From: Sulfurimonas sp.
GTDB taxonomy: Bacteria > Campylobacterota > Campylobacteria > Campylobacterales > Sulfurimonadaceae
Assembly: GCA_026987995.1 (NCBI GenBank)
Contig: JALSMC010000007.1
Span: 1 to 5,244, forward strand
Length of the DNA: 5,244 nucleotides
Direction: 5' to 3'
The position numbers and the translations under genes were made by a program. The notes beneath the pieces are model-generated. The model saw only the letters and a list, made by a program, of their open reading frames with translations, did no database searches and was not told the origin of the DNA. This document shows, one piece after another, positions 1 through 5,244 of this stretch (position 1 is its first letter; each line of letters begins with the position of its first letter).

Positions 1-78
1 TTTTTAGAATTTTAGGAAAATTGAGATAAAATATCGGTAATATTGATTTAGAGGGATTTTTTTTAATCTCAAAAATCG

Positions 79-849
79 CTATGAGAAGAATTTAGTTGTT
101 TGCTTGGTTTGAATTTGCAAGTGGCTCAAAGAGCTAATTGATTCGTTAGAATTTGTGATGAGTTGAATTAATTCTTCTATCTTGTCTGTTATGTCTTGGA
201 CTACTGTTTGTGAACTAGTGGCTTCTTCTGCCGTATCTTTTGTACTACTTGAGATACTTTCTAAGATAGTAAGGTTCTGTAAAATATCATCTTGGATGAT
301 ACTCAAACCTTTAGAAATTCCACCTTCTGAATTGTCATTAAACTCTTTAGCTATCGCAGATTTTTGAGCACTTATGTACGAGGTTGAAACAGAGCGAATA
401 GCAGTATTAAGCTCAGGAATAGCTTGTCTAAAGTCACCGTGGTAACCTTTTTCTGGAATATGTCGTGTTTTTATACCAACATTAGCAGCTTCAACAGAAG
501 CACTGATATCTCGCATAAACTGTTCCGTCTGGTCTAGTAGGCTGTTTATACCCCAAGCAACAGCTTCCATCGCATGCTTTTCATCTATGTGAGTGATTCT
601 TTGAGAAAGGTGACCTTCTCCCGCTTGAATAAGAATGTCACGAATCTGCATAACGAGAGGGTCATCAAATATTGTTTTAAAAATATTTCCATCCATAAGA
701 GAGAGTAGAAGAGTCGCTAAAAGAGCAAAAGATACGACTATAGCTGCTATATACTCACCTCCAAGAGCTAAGTAGATAATAACTCCTAGTAGAAGTGTAT
801 AAAGTCCTAAGGTCTGTTTAGTGTTGTAAATTGAAGATAAAATCATCAT
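79..849 (-). CDS. cetA: CetA-like membrane chemotaxis transducer, C-terminally truncated
   Basis: This is a 256-residue inner-membrane transducer fragment. Two closely spaced hydrophobic helices (about residues 13-29 and 33-51) form a hairpin with essentially no periplasmic domain. They are followed by a HAMP-like segment (about 60-115), a second HAMP-like repeat (about 122-155), and the start of the long methyl-accepting helix (about 165-242). This is the layout of Campylobacter CetA, which takes its input from the cytoplasmic PAS protein CetB instead of from a periplasmic ligand. A CetB-like gene lies immediately upstream and overlaps by 32 nt. The start fits a GGGAG at 856-860, 6 nt before the first of two ATGs. 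CetA-type proteins are usually around 450 residues. Here the frame stops at TAG 79-81 after a tail unlike the family (HLQIQTKQTTKFFS), before the conserved [21 protein letters not shown] hairpin that contacts CheA and CheW. It may be a decayed gene or a short adaptor. The family is fairly certain and function is doubtful. Confidence 0.72.
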   Translation of the reverse strand: MMILSSIYNTKQTLGLYTLLLGVIIYLALGGEYIAAIVVSFALLATLLLSLMDGNIFKTIFDDPLVMQIRDILIQAGEGHLSQRITHIDEKHAMEAVAWGINSLLDQTEQFMRDISASVEAANVGIKTRHIPEKGYHGDFRQAIPELNTAIRSVSTSYISAQKSAIAKEFNDNSEGGISKGLSIIQDDILQNLTILESISSSTKDTAEEATSSQTVVQDITDKIEELIQLITNSNESISSLSHLQIQTKQTTKFFS

Positions 850-1327
850 AGCTCACTCCCATATCTTGTAGTGTTTTGTTTAAAAGTTTTTCTGAGGCAC
901 CAACACCAGCACTTTTTTCTGTTTCTAAGAGCTGTGCATACAGTCCAGGCATCACTTCCATAGATTCTCTTGAGGGTTTACGTCTAACTGAGTGAAGGTC
1001 AATGACTTTGTCATGTTTATCAAGCGTAACGGTTACATTTGCATAAACCCAGTAAAAAGACCCATCTTTGCAGAGGTTTTTTACATAAGCAAAAATCTCT
1101 TTTTTCGCTTTGAGTCTATCCCATAATAGTTGAAATACAATCTTTGGCATATCTGGGTGTCTGAGAATAGAGTGAGGTTTGCCTAAAAGTTCTTCTTCTG
1201 TATAGCCTGAAATTTTGATAAAAGTTTTGTTTCCATAAAGGATTTTACCCTTTTCATCTGTTTTAGAAACAATGAACTCATCAACGGAGAGCTGTTTTTC
1301 ATGATTTGTAGGGGTTATTACATTCAT
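818..1327 (-). CDS. cetB: CetB/Aer-type PAS redox sensor protein
   Basis: This is a 169-residue soluble protein made of one PAS domain (about residues 14-118) plus a helical tail. It closely follows the N-terminal PAS domain of E. coli Aer: GKPHSILRHPDMP at 49-61 matches Aer's GQPHNMVRHPDMP, and KNLCKDGSFYWVYAN at 83-97 matches KNRRKNGDHYWVRAN. Arg56 and His57 align with the FAD-binding residues Arg57 and His58 of Aer, so a flavin cofactor is expected. The position of Aer Trp79 aligns ungapped with Ile78, next to Phe79, so the flavin contact may differ. There are no membrane segments. The length matches Campylobacter CetB (about 165 residues), which senses redox or energy state and works through the membrane partner CetA. 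A CetA-like gene follows directly and overlaps it. A GAGGAAT lies about 5 nt before the ATG, and a promoter-like extended -10 lies about 30 nt upstream. The PAS assignment is strong and the CetB role is inferred from context. Confidence 0.85.
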   Translation of the reverse strand: MNVITPTNHEKQLSVDEFIVSKTDEKGKILYGNKTFIKISGYTEEELLGKPHSILRHPDMPKIVFQLLWDRLKAKKEIFAYVKNLCKDGSFYWVYANVTVTLDKHDKVIDLHSVRRKPSRESMEVMPGLYAQLLETEKSAGVGASEKLLNKTLQDMGVSYDDFIFNLQH

Positions 1328-1354
1328 CTTTATTCCTCATTTATATTCGGAGGA

Positions 1355-1363
1355 AGTATAACA
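1355..1363 (-). promoter_or_regulatory. Probable extended -10 promoter of the cetB-cetA pair
   Basis: Read on the minus strand this is TGTTATACT, an extended -10 element with the TGn prefix. It would place the transcription start near 1348 and leave a leader of about 20 nt before the cetB ATG at 1327. No good -35 match is visible about 17 nt upstream (AATATA), which is usual for Campylobacterota promoters. It lies in the 70-bp gap after perR, so cetB-cetA can be expressed independently of perR, though read-through is possible because no terminator is evident in the gap. Confidence 0.5.
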
Positions 1364-1397
1364 TCTTATAATTACAATATATTTAATTTTCTTCTTT

Positions 1398-1826
1398 CTA
1401 GTCTTTTATTTGGTTTAAGTTAGTAGGATTAGAAGTACAATTGTCACAAATTCCATGAAGCATAACTGATACAGAGTTTGTAGAATGAGAACAGGCATTT
1501 TGAGCAATAGTAACAATATCGTCCATAGCGACTTTGAGGTCTTCTAAATGTCCGCATTGTTCACATAAAAAATGAGGGTGCTCTCCCTTTGCTATTTCAT
1601 ATTTTGTTTTTCCACCTGAGAGTGATACTGTATGTAATATACCAACTGAAGATAATTCTCCTAAAATACGATACAGTGTAGCCAAAGGAACATTCATCCC
1701 TTTTTCTTCGAAATCTTTAGATAACTGGTCAATATCAACATGACCACCCTCGGCTATAGTCGTTAGAACCATTATCCGCTGTGGTGTCGACTTCAATCCT
1801 TTTGACTTTAATAATTCTTTATACAT
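1398..1826 (-). CDS. perR: PerR-type Fur-family peroxide-responsive repressor
   Basis: This 142-residue cytoplasmic DNA-binding repressor has an N-terminal winged helix (about residues 1-75; TPQR at 14-17, recognition helix near PLATLYRILGEL) and a C-terminal metal-binding dimerisation domain. The structural zinc site is complete: C88xxC91 and C127xxC130. Against Bacillus subtilis PerR, the regulatory metal ligands His37, His91, His93 and Asp104 align with His29, His83, His85 and Asp96. Asp85 aligns with Glu77. The Asp at the 104 position favours PerR over Fur, because Fur proteins carry Glu there and are far less peroxide-sensitive. The gene diverges from a rubrerythrin, a classic PerR target, across a 176-bp AT-rich region, which supports control of both directions by its own product. 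The start is set by AGAAGG a few bases before the ATG. Length is normal for the family. Zur or Fur function is the alternative, judged less likely. Confidence 0.85.
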   Translation of the reverse strand: MYKELLKSKGLKSTPQRIMVLTTIAEGGHVDIDQLSKDFEEKGMNVPLATLYRILGELSSVGILHTVSLSGGKTKYEIAKGEHPHFLCEQCGHLEDLKVAMDDIVTIAQNACSHSTNSVSVMLHGICDNCTSNPTNLNQIKD

Positions 1827-1866
1827 ACTAAACCTTCTAAACCTTTGGGGTAACTCAATAATTGGA

Positions 1867-1875
1867 ATTATATCA
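1867..1875 (-). promoter_or_regulatory. Probable extended -10 promoter of perR
   Basis: The minus strand reads TGATATAAT: a perfect TATAAT with a TGn extension. Transcription would start near 1860 and give a leader of about 33 nt before the perR ATG at 1826. The -35 region (around 1890-1895) has no good consensus match and abuts the palindrome ATCAATTGAT at 1894-1903. Confidence 0.55.
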
Positions 1876-1893
1876 CAACCAATATAAATCTAA

Positions 1894-1903
1894 ATCAATT
1901 GAT
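1894..1903. promoter_or_regulatory. Palindrome ATCAATTGAT, candidate operator at the perR promoter
   Basis: This perfect 10-bp palindrome lies at the expected -35 region of the perR promoter, inside the divergent spacer. It is flanked by two copies of ATATAAAT in direct orientation (1882-1889 and 1902-1909), spaced 20 bp apart, about two helical turns. A regulator binding here could control perR. Short palindromes are common in AT-rich DNA, so this is only a candidate. Confidence 0.25.
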
Positions 1904-1952
1904 ATAAATTCTTAAATACTATTAATTACTAAATGTGATTAATTCTTATTTA

Positions 1953-1971
1953 ATAATTAGTATTATATACT
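1953..1971 (+). promoter_or_regulatory. Probable rubrerythrin promoter -10 (TATACT) overlapped by an inverted repeat
   Basis: TATACT at 1966-1971 is a good -10 hexamer. With a transcription start near 1978 it gives a leader of about 25 nt before the rbr ATG at 2003. The -35 at 17-bp spacing (TTCTTA, 1943-1948) is weak. The inverted repeat ATAAT-TAGT-ATTAT (1953-1966) runs into the -10. This placement would let a PerR-like repressor block polymerase, and the AT-rich dyad is broadly reminiscent of PerR boxes, though its spacing differs from the Bacillus consensus. A TATAAA at 1985-1990 is a weaker alternative -10. Confidence 0.4.
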
Positions 1972-2002
1972 TTCTATACCGTTTTATAAAAAAGGATAAA
2001 AA

Positions 2003-2509
2003 ATGAAAAATGTCAAGACAACACAAGAAAACTTAGAGACAGCATTTAGTGGAGAGAGTCAAGCATATCAAAAATATGCTGCTTTTGCTAAAAAAGCACA
2101 AAAAGATGGACTAACAAATATTGCAAAACTATTTCGGACAACTGCAGAAGCAGAACGTATTCATGCAGAGGGTCACTTAAAAGCTATGGATAAAATTGGT
2201 TCTACATTAGAAAACCTTGAGGCTGCCATAGGTGGAGAAACTTATGAGTTTGAAGATATGTATCCACCCATGTATGAGCAAGCGGTAAAAGATAATCATA
2301 AAGCAAAAAAAATGTTTGGTTATGCTCTTGAGGCTGAAAAAGTTCATGCACAACTATATATAAAAGCACTTGCAGCTATAAAAGAAGGAAAAGATTTAGA
2401 TGAAGTAAACATATATTTATGCCCTACTTGTGGATATATAGAGTTAGGAATATTAGTTGAAAAATGTCCTGTATGTGGGGTGAAGAGCTCTACATTTATT
2501 CAAATATAA
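2003..2509 (+). CDS. rbr: Rubrerythrin (diiron peroxidase with C-terminal rubredoxin domain)
   Basis: This 168-residue cytoplasmic protein reduces hydrogen peroxide to water with electrons from NAD(P)H-linked donors, a common oxygen defence in anaerobes and microaerophiles. The N-terminal four-helix domain (about residues 1-132) carries the expected diiron ligands: Glu18, Glu51 and His54 (ExxH), Glu79 and Glu82 (ETYEFEDMYP), and Glu112 with His115 (EKVH). The C-terminal rubredoxin-like knuckles are C140xxC143 and C155xxC158. The linker between the two CxxC pairs has 11 residues and reads GYIELGILVEK, where many relatives have a more polar EGEAPEK-type loop. Length is normal. AAGGA lies 6 nt before the ATG. 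It diverges from the PerR-type gene and probably sits under its control. The next gene begins 94 bp downstream with no obvious terminator between, so co-transcription with the di-heme cytochrome is plausible. Confidence 0.95.
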   Translation: MKNVKTTQENLETAFSGESQAYQKYAAFAKKAQKDGLTNIAKLFRTTAEAERIHAEGHLKAMDKIGSTLENLEAAIGGETYEFEDMYPPMYEQAVKDNHKAKKMFGYALEAEKVHAQLYIKALAAIKEGKDLDEVNIYLCPTCGYIELGILVEKCPVCGVKSSTFIQI

Positions 2510-2603
2510 GAAAAGGGGGAATTTATTACATTAAATCGTTATTTAGGTTCCAATATCATGAAATTTGGTCAAGAGTTAAATAGTTAAATATAAAGGAAAA
2601 AAA

Positions 2604-4007
2604 ATGAAAATTTTAAATTATTCAAAAAAGTCAACACTGCTTTTTTTATCTGCGGCTGTTTTATCCGTAGGTGTCATAAGTGTATCTGCAATGGAAGTAA
2701 AACCTTCGAGTTATGCTCCTATAGTTCTTAAAGAAGATTTTACAGCTACTATGAAACGTATGAAAGCTGCTAAGTCAGAGATTGAGCAAAGGCATAATAG
2801 CCTTCTAAACGAGCGTTATGACCTAAGTAACAAACCATCTAAAACTGTAACTATGTCTCGTGGTAAAGCTGTACAAGAGGGTATTAGAGTAAAACTACCA
2901 AAAGAAATGACTTGGAAAAAACTCTCTTCAATGAGTGCGAAAGAGATACGAGAGAAAAATCTTTTCCCTCAAGGTTTTATGCCTCTGCCTCACCCAAATC
3001 ATAGTGAAGGTGGAATGCTTTTTCCTAAGTTTCAAATAGATAAAATCAAAGAACAAGACAATAGAGACTTAACACGCTTTGATCTTGATTATGACCTTGA
3101 AGATTACTTTTTACCAGAGTTTCCATCACCAATATACCTTACAACAAGAGCAGACCTTGGCGATGTATCTCAGGGAAAACTTGTGAGTATAGATAACTAT
3201 TTTGAACTTTTTAATGGTGTGCTAAATCCTAAACAGTTAGAGGGGCTGCGTTTACTTGTGACTCCATTTCCTCAGCAACAGTTTAATGCTACAGCAGACA
3301 GAAGAAGTGAGCATCCTAGTTTTGGTGTTTCTTGTTTTGACTGTCATGCCAATGGAAATAGTAATGCAGCAACCCACCTTGTTGGTGATATTCGCCCTCA
3401 AGAAAATAGACGTCGCCTAGATACTCCAACTTTGCGTGGTCTTTATCAGCAGAGACTATTTGGTTCACAACGTGCCTTGAAGTCTGTTGAAGATTTTACA
3501 GAGTTTGAGCAGCGTGCAGCATATTTTGATGGTGACCATGTCATCGCTGCTAAAAAAGGTGTAAATATTCTTGAACGCGGTTCACAAGTACACTTTATGG
3601 CTGAGTTTGAATCAATTCTTGATTTTCCACCAGCACCAAAACTTGATGTATTTAATAAACTCGACCCAAGTAAAGCTACAAAATCTGAACTTCGTGGAGA
3701 AGCTGTTTTTAATGGTAAAGGGCAATGTATATCGTGTCATAGTGGACCAGCATTTAGTGATAATATGATGCACGACCTTAAAGTGGAGCGTTTTTATAAG
3801 CCAATGTTGAAAAATGGTCTTCTAGCTACGGCACAAGGTCCTATAAAGTCATTTCCACTACGTGGTATAAAAGATACTCCTCCATATCTTCATGATGGAA
3901 GACTTTTAACACTTGATGATACAGTTGAATTTTTCAACCTGATTTTAAATTTAAAATTGACTTCTCAAGAGAAAAAAGATTTAGTGAGTTATATGCAAGC
4001 ATTATAA
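2604..4007 (+). CDS. Exported di-heme c-type cytochrome, cytochrome c peroxidase/MauG-like, with long N-terminal region
   Basis: This is a 467-residue periplasmic protein. A Sec signal peptide covers residues 1-29 (Lys-rich start, hydrophobic core, likely cleavage after SVSA). There are two heme c attachment motifs, C244FDCH248 and C375ISCH379. The C-terminal half follows bacterial di-heme cytochrome c peroxidases: CHSGPAFSDN after the second heme, then FPLRGIKDTPPYLHDGRL (418-434) and a helix ending in TSQEKKDLVSYMQAL. The likely reaction is peroxide reduction using c-cytochrome electrons, although MauG-like oxidation chemistry is possible. About 210 mature residues precede the first heme motif, whereas typical members place it near the mature N-terminus. 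This extra region contains MPLPHPNHSEGGMLFP at 126-141. The usual WDGR-type motif after the first heme is replaced by LFGSQRALKSVEDF (285-298). No Met or Tyr lies just before F418, so the sixth ligand of the second heme is unclear. AAGGA lies 6 nt before the ATG. The fold class is confident and the reaction is inferred. Confidence 0.83.
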   Translation: MKILNYSKKSTLLFLSAAVLSVGVISVSAMEVKPSSYAPIVLKEDFTATMKRMKAAKSEIEQRHNSLLNERYDLSNKPSKTVTMSRGKAVQEGIRVKLPKEMTWKKLSSMSAKEIREKNLFPQGFMPLPHPNHSEGGMLFPKFQIDKIKEQDNRDLTRFDLDYDLEDYFLPEFPSPIYLTTRADLGDVSQGKLVSIDNYFELFNGVLNPKQLEGLRLLVTPFPQQQFNATADRRSEHPSFGVSCFDCHANGNSNAATHLVGDIRPQENRRRLDTPTLRGLYQQRLFGSQRALKSVEDFTEFEQRAAYFDGDHVIAAKKGVNILERGSQVHFMAEFESILDFPPAPKLDVFNKLDPSKATKSELRGEAVFNGKGQCISCHSGPAFSDNMMHDLKVERFYKPMLKNGLLATAQGPIKSFPLRGIKDTPPYLHDGRLLTLDDTVEFFNLILNLKLTSQEKKDLVSYMQAL

Positions 4008-4017
4008 GAAACTGTTC

Positions 4018-4049
4018 TGATTTGGACTACTCTAAAGTAGTCTGAATTG
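4018..4049 (+). terminator. Hairpin after the di-heme cytochrome, weak terminator or mRNA-end structure
   Basis: GACTACT (4025-4031) and AGTAGTC (4036-4042) form a perfect 7-bp stem around a CTAA loop. In RNA it extends outward by up to seven more A-U and G-U pairs to 4018 and 4049. It starts 10 nt after the cytochrome stop codon, where a transcript end is expected. No U-tract follows directly, so it is not a textbook intrinsic terminator. It may stabilise the 3' end or attenuate read-through into the two-component genes. Confidence 0.5.
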
Positions 4050-4095
4050 AAATCACTTTAATATTAAATAATGACTTGAATTTTCTTCTTTTAGC

Positions 4096-4101
4096 TACAA
4101 T
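4096..4101 (+). promoter_or_regulatory. Candidate -10 (TACAAT) immediately before the response regulator
   Basis: TTTTAGCTACAAT ends 6 nt before the response-regulator ATG at 4108. A polymerase using this -10 would start at or within a base or two of the ATG. TTGAAT at 4076-4081 resembles a -35 but gives a short 14-bp spacer. No Shine-Dalgarno sequence is visible in the 20 nt before the ATG, which fits a leaderless or near-leaderless transcript. Confidence 0.4.
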
Positions 4102-4107
4102 TAGTGT

Positions 4108-4755
4108 ATGAAAATATTACTTTTAGAAGATGACACAGCATTAGCAAGTATTTTAGTGGATTTCTTAGAGGACAACTATGAAGTTGTGCAGACATATAGC
4201 ATGAAAAAAGCACTTACACTCTCAGAGGAGCAAAAGTTTAATTTGTACATTTTTGATATTAATGTTCCCGACGGTGATGGTATAACACTATTAAAAGAGT
4301 TACGAGAGTTTAATGACAATACTCCCACTATATTTATCACTGCATTTGAGGATACTAAGTATCTAAAAGCTGCATTTGAGTCGGGTGCAAATGACTTTAT
4401 AAAAAAACCTTTTGACCTTGAAGAGTTAGAGCAACGCATCAGTAATATTAAACGTCAGTTTGGTTTAGGGGCGAAGATCAGTATTGAAGAAGACATAGTT
4501 TTCGATATGCAAACACACACTGTAAAAACAAGCAAAAAAACATATACAATGACACATAAAGAGAGTGACTTTTTGCATTATCTTTATAAAAACAGAGCAA
4601 GAGTTGTCAGTAGTGACGAACTGCTTCAAAATATCTGGGAGTTTGATGAAATGCCGAGTGATGATGCTGTACGAACTGTAATAAAAAACCTTCGAAAGTA
4701 TATAGGAAAAGAGCATATACTCAATGTTAGAGGAGAAGGTTACAAGTATGAATGA
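4108..4755 (+). CDS. OmpR/PhoB-family response regulator
   Basis: This 215-residue cytoplasmic transcription factor has an N-terminal receiver domain (about residues 1-115) and a C-terminal winged-helix DNA-binding domain (about 122-215). The receiver has the acidic pocket E7-D8-D9, phosphoacceptor Asp50 (in FDINVPDGDG), Thr78 and Lys100 (KKPF). The effector domain shows the family pattern: TMTHKESDFLHYL, VVSSDELLQNIW, the recognition helix DDAVRTVIKNLRKYIG, and the wing VRGEGYKYE. All phosphorylation residues are intact. Length is slightly short but normal for compact epsilonproteobacterial members. The start at MKILLLEDD is the family's usual N-terminus, although no ribosome binding site precedes it. 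The sensor kinase gene begins inside its last codons, so the two are translationally coupled partners. Target genes and stimulus cannot be told. The neighbouring peroxide genes are a possible but unproven regulon, since a hairpin and a separate promoter lie between. Confidence 0.93.
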   Translation: MKILLLEDDTALASILVDFLEDNYEVVQTYSMKKALTLSEEQKFNLYIFDINVPDGDGITLLKELREFNDNTPTIFITAFEDTKYLKAAFESGANDFIKKPFDLEELEQRISNIKRQFGLGAKISIEEDIVFDMQTHTVKTSKKTYTMTHKESDFLHYLYKNRARVVSSDELLQNIWEFDEMPSDDAVRTVIKNLRKYIGKEHILNVRGEGYKYE

Positions 4756-5244
4756 TTTAGAAAAACATTCCTTTTACTCCTTTTTAGCGATTTACCTTAT
4801 TTCTTCTCTATTTTTTGTACTACTCTCTTCTTTTTGGTACTACTCTTCACTCAAGGGTTCACTTGAAAATGAAACATACTATAAACTTACCCATCTAGCA
4901 GACACTATCTCAGGTCAAATCATCAATGCTCAGATGAAAGATATAAGTTTTACTCTCCCACATGAAGATGGCTATAGTTATGTGCTTGTGCAACTGCATG
5001 AAAAAAAGGCTTATGAAGTTGGATATTTTGAAGAAAATGGGTATAAAATTCTTGTTTCCTCTTCACCACAAGAACATCTAAACATAAAGTATGTAGTAGT
5101 TAAAACACAAGAGTACTTCAAAGAGCTTAACAAGTTAAAATCTGATGTCATGACTATAGCAGGTTTAGTTTTTGTAGCCATATTTTTTATCTCGTTTATT
5201 TTGGCTAAGCTCTTTATGAAACCAGTACATAAACGCATAGAGCA
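4748..5244 (+). CDS. Sensor histidine kinase, N-terminal part, runs off the window
   Basis: An open frame starts at ATG 4748 and stays open to the last base, giving 165 residues of an incomplete protein. It overlaps the response-regulator stop by 8 nt (ATGAATGA), the usual arrangement for coupled two-component partners. The visible part is the sensing module: a short cytoplasmic start (MNDLEKHS), a transmembrane helix (about residues 11-30), a periplasmic domain of about 100 residues (31-132) without cysteines or a motif I recognise, and a second transmembrane helix (about 133-153) that passes into KLFMKPVHKRIE, a juxtamembrane linker typical just before the dimerisation and phosphoacceptor helix. 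The phosphoacceptor His and ATPase domain are not in the window, so kinase identity rests on the membrane topology, linker and gene order. The ribosome binding site may be AGGAGAAGG at 4731-4739 inside the regulator gene. Confidence 0.82.
   Translation, partial: MNDLEKHSFYSFLAIYLISSLFFVLLSSFWYYSSLKGSLENETYYKLTHLADTISGQIINAQMKDISFTLPHEDGYSYVLVQLHEKKAYEVGYFEENGYKILVSSSPQEHLNIKYVVVKTQEYFKELNKLKSDVMTIAGLVFVAIFFISFILAKLFMKPVHKRIE

Noticed and set aside
21..72. Inverted repeat TTGAGAT (21-27) and ATCTCAA (66-72) downstream of the CetA-like gene
   Set aside because: Arms of 7 bp with a 38-nt loop in very AT-rich DNA do not make a convincing terminator or mobile-element end. No transposase or target-site duplication is visible.
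1..78. Short open frame on the minus strand after the cetA stop
   Set aside because: It has no start codon or ribosome binding site, and its translation (IFEIKKNPSKSILPIF and onward) bears no likeness to the missing chemotaxis domain.
182..367. Plus-strand frame of 61 codons
   Set aside because: It lies wholly antisense to the CetA-like gene, has no recognisable product and no ribosome binding site. It is treated as a shadow frame.
3571..3768. Plus-strand frame of 65 codons inside the cytochrome gene
   Set aside because: It overlaps the clearly coding heme-binding frame in another phase, and its translation resembles no protein.
4176..4716. Two minus-strand frames (4176-4439 and 4465-4716)
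   Set aside because: Both are antisense to the response regulator, whose domain motifs are continuous throughout. The frames look like shadows.
5011..5238. Minus-strand frame of 75 codons
   Set aside because: It is antisense to the sensor kinase, whose open frame overlaps the regulator and shows two membrane helices.

Overview
The window is AT-rich and compactly coded. It looks like chromosomal DNA of a Campylobacterota (epsilonproteobacterial) organism, with a Sulfurimonas- or Arcobacter-like free-living relative the best guess. Three things point there: a split energy-taxis receptor of the Campylobacter CetA/CetB type, a PerR-like regulator next to a rubrerythrin, and extended -10 promoters (TGnTATAAT-like) without clear -35 boxes. 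The assignment is an inference from gene content and style; no search was run.

Layout. On the minus strand, reading from about 1870 down to 79, lie a PerR-type Fur-family regulator (1398-1826), a CetB-like PAS protein (818-1327) and a CetA-like membrane transducer (79-849). The CetA-like protein is cut off before the chemotaxis signalling tip. The last two genes overlap by 32 nt in different frames. A 176-bp AT-rich divergent region (1827-2002) separates perR from the plus-strand genes: rubrerythrin (2003-2509), an exported di-heme c-type cytochrome of the bacterial cytochrome c peroxidase/MauG type with a long extra N-terminal region (2604-4007), an OmpR-family response regulator (4108-4755), and its overlapping sensor kinase (4748 to beyond the window end).

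How the parts fit. perR, rbr and the di-heme cytochrome read as a peroxide-defence block: a metal-dependent peroxide sensor facing a cytoplasmic diiron peroxidase, followed by a periplasmic heme protein that may reduce peroxide with electrons from the c-cytochrome pool. The CetB/CetA pair would monitor redox or energy state and steer motility, although the truncated CetA raises doubt that it still signals to CheA. The two-component pair lies behind a hairpin and has its own apparent promoter. Its stimulus cannot be read from the sequence.

The main points for a second look are the tip-less CetA, the unusual architecture of the di-heme cytochrome, the possibly leaderless response-regulator mRNA, and candidate operators in the perR-rbr divergent region. 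No RNA genes, CRISPR arrays, insertion sequences or attachment sites were found.
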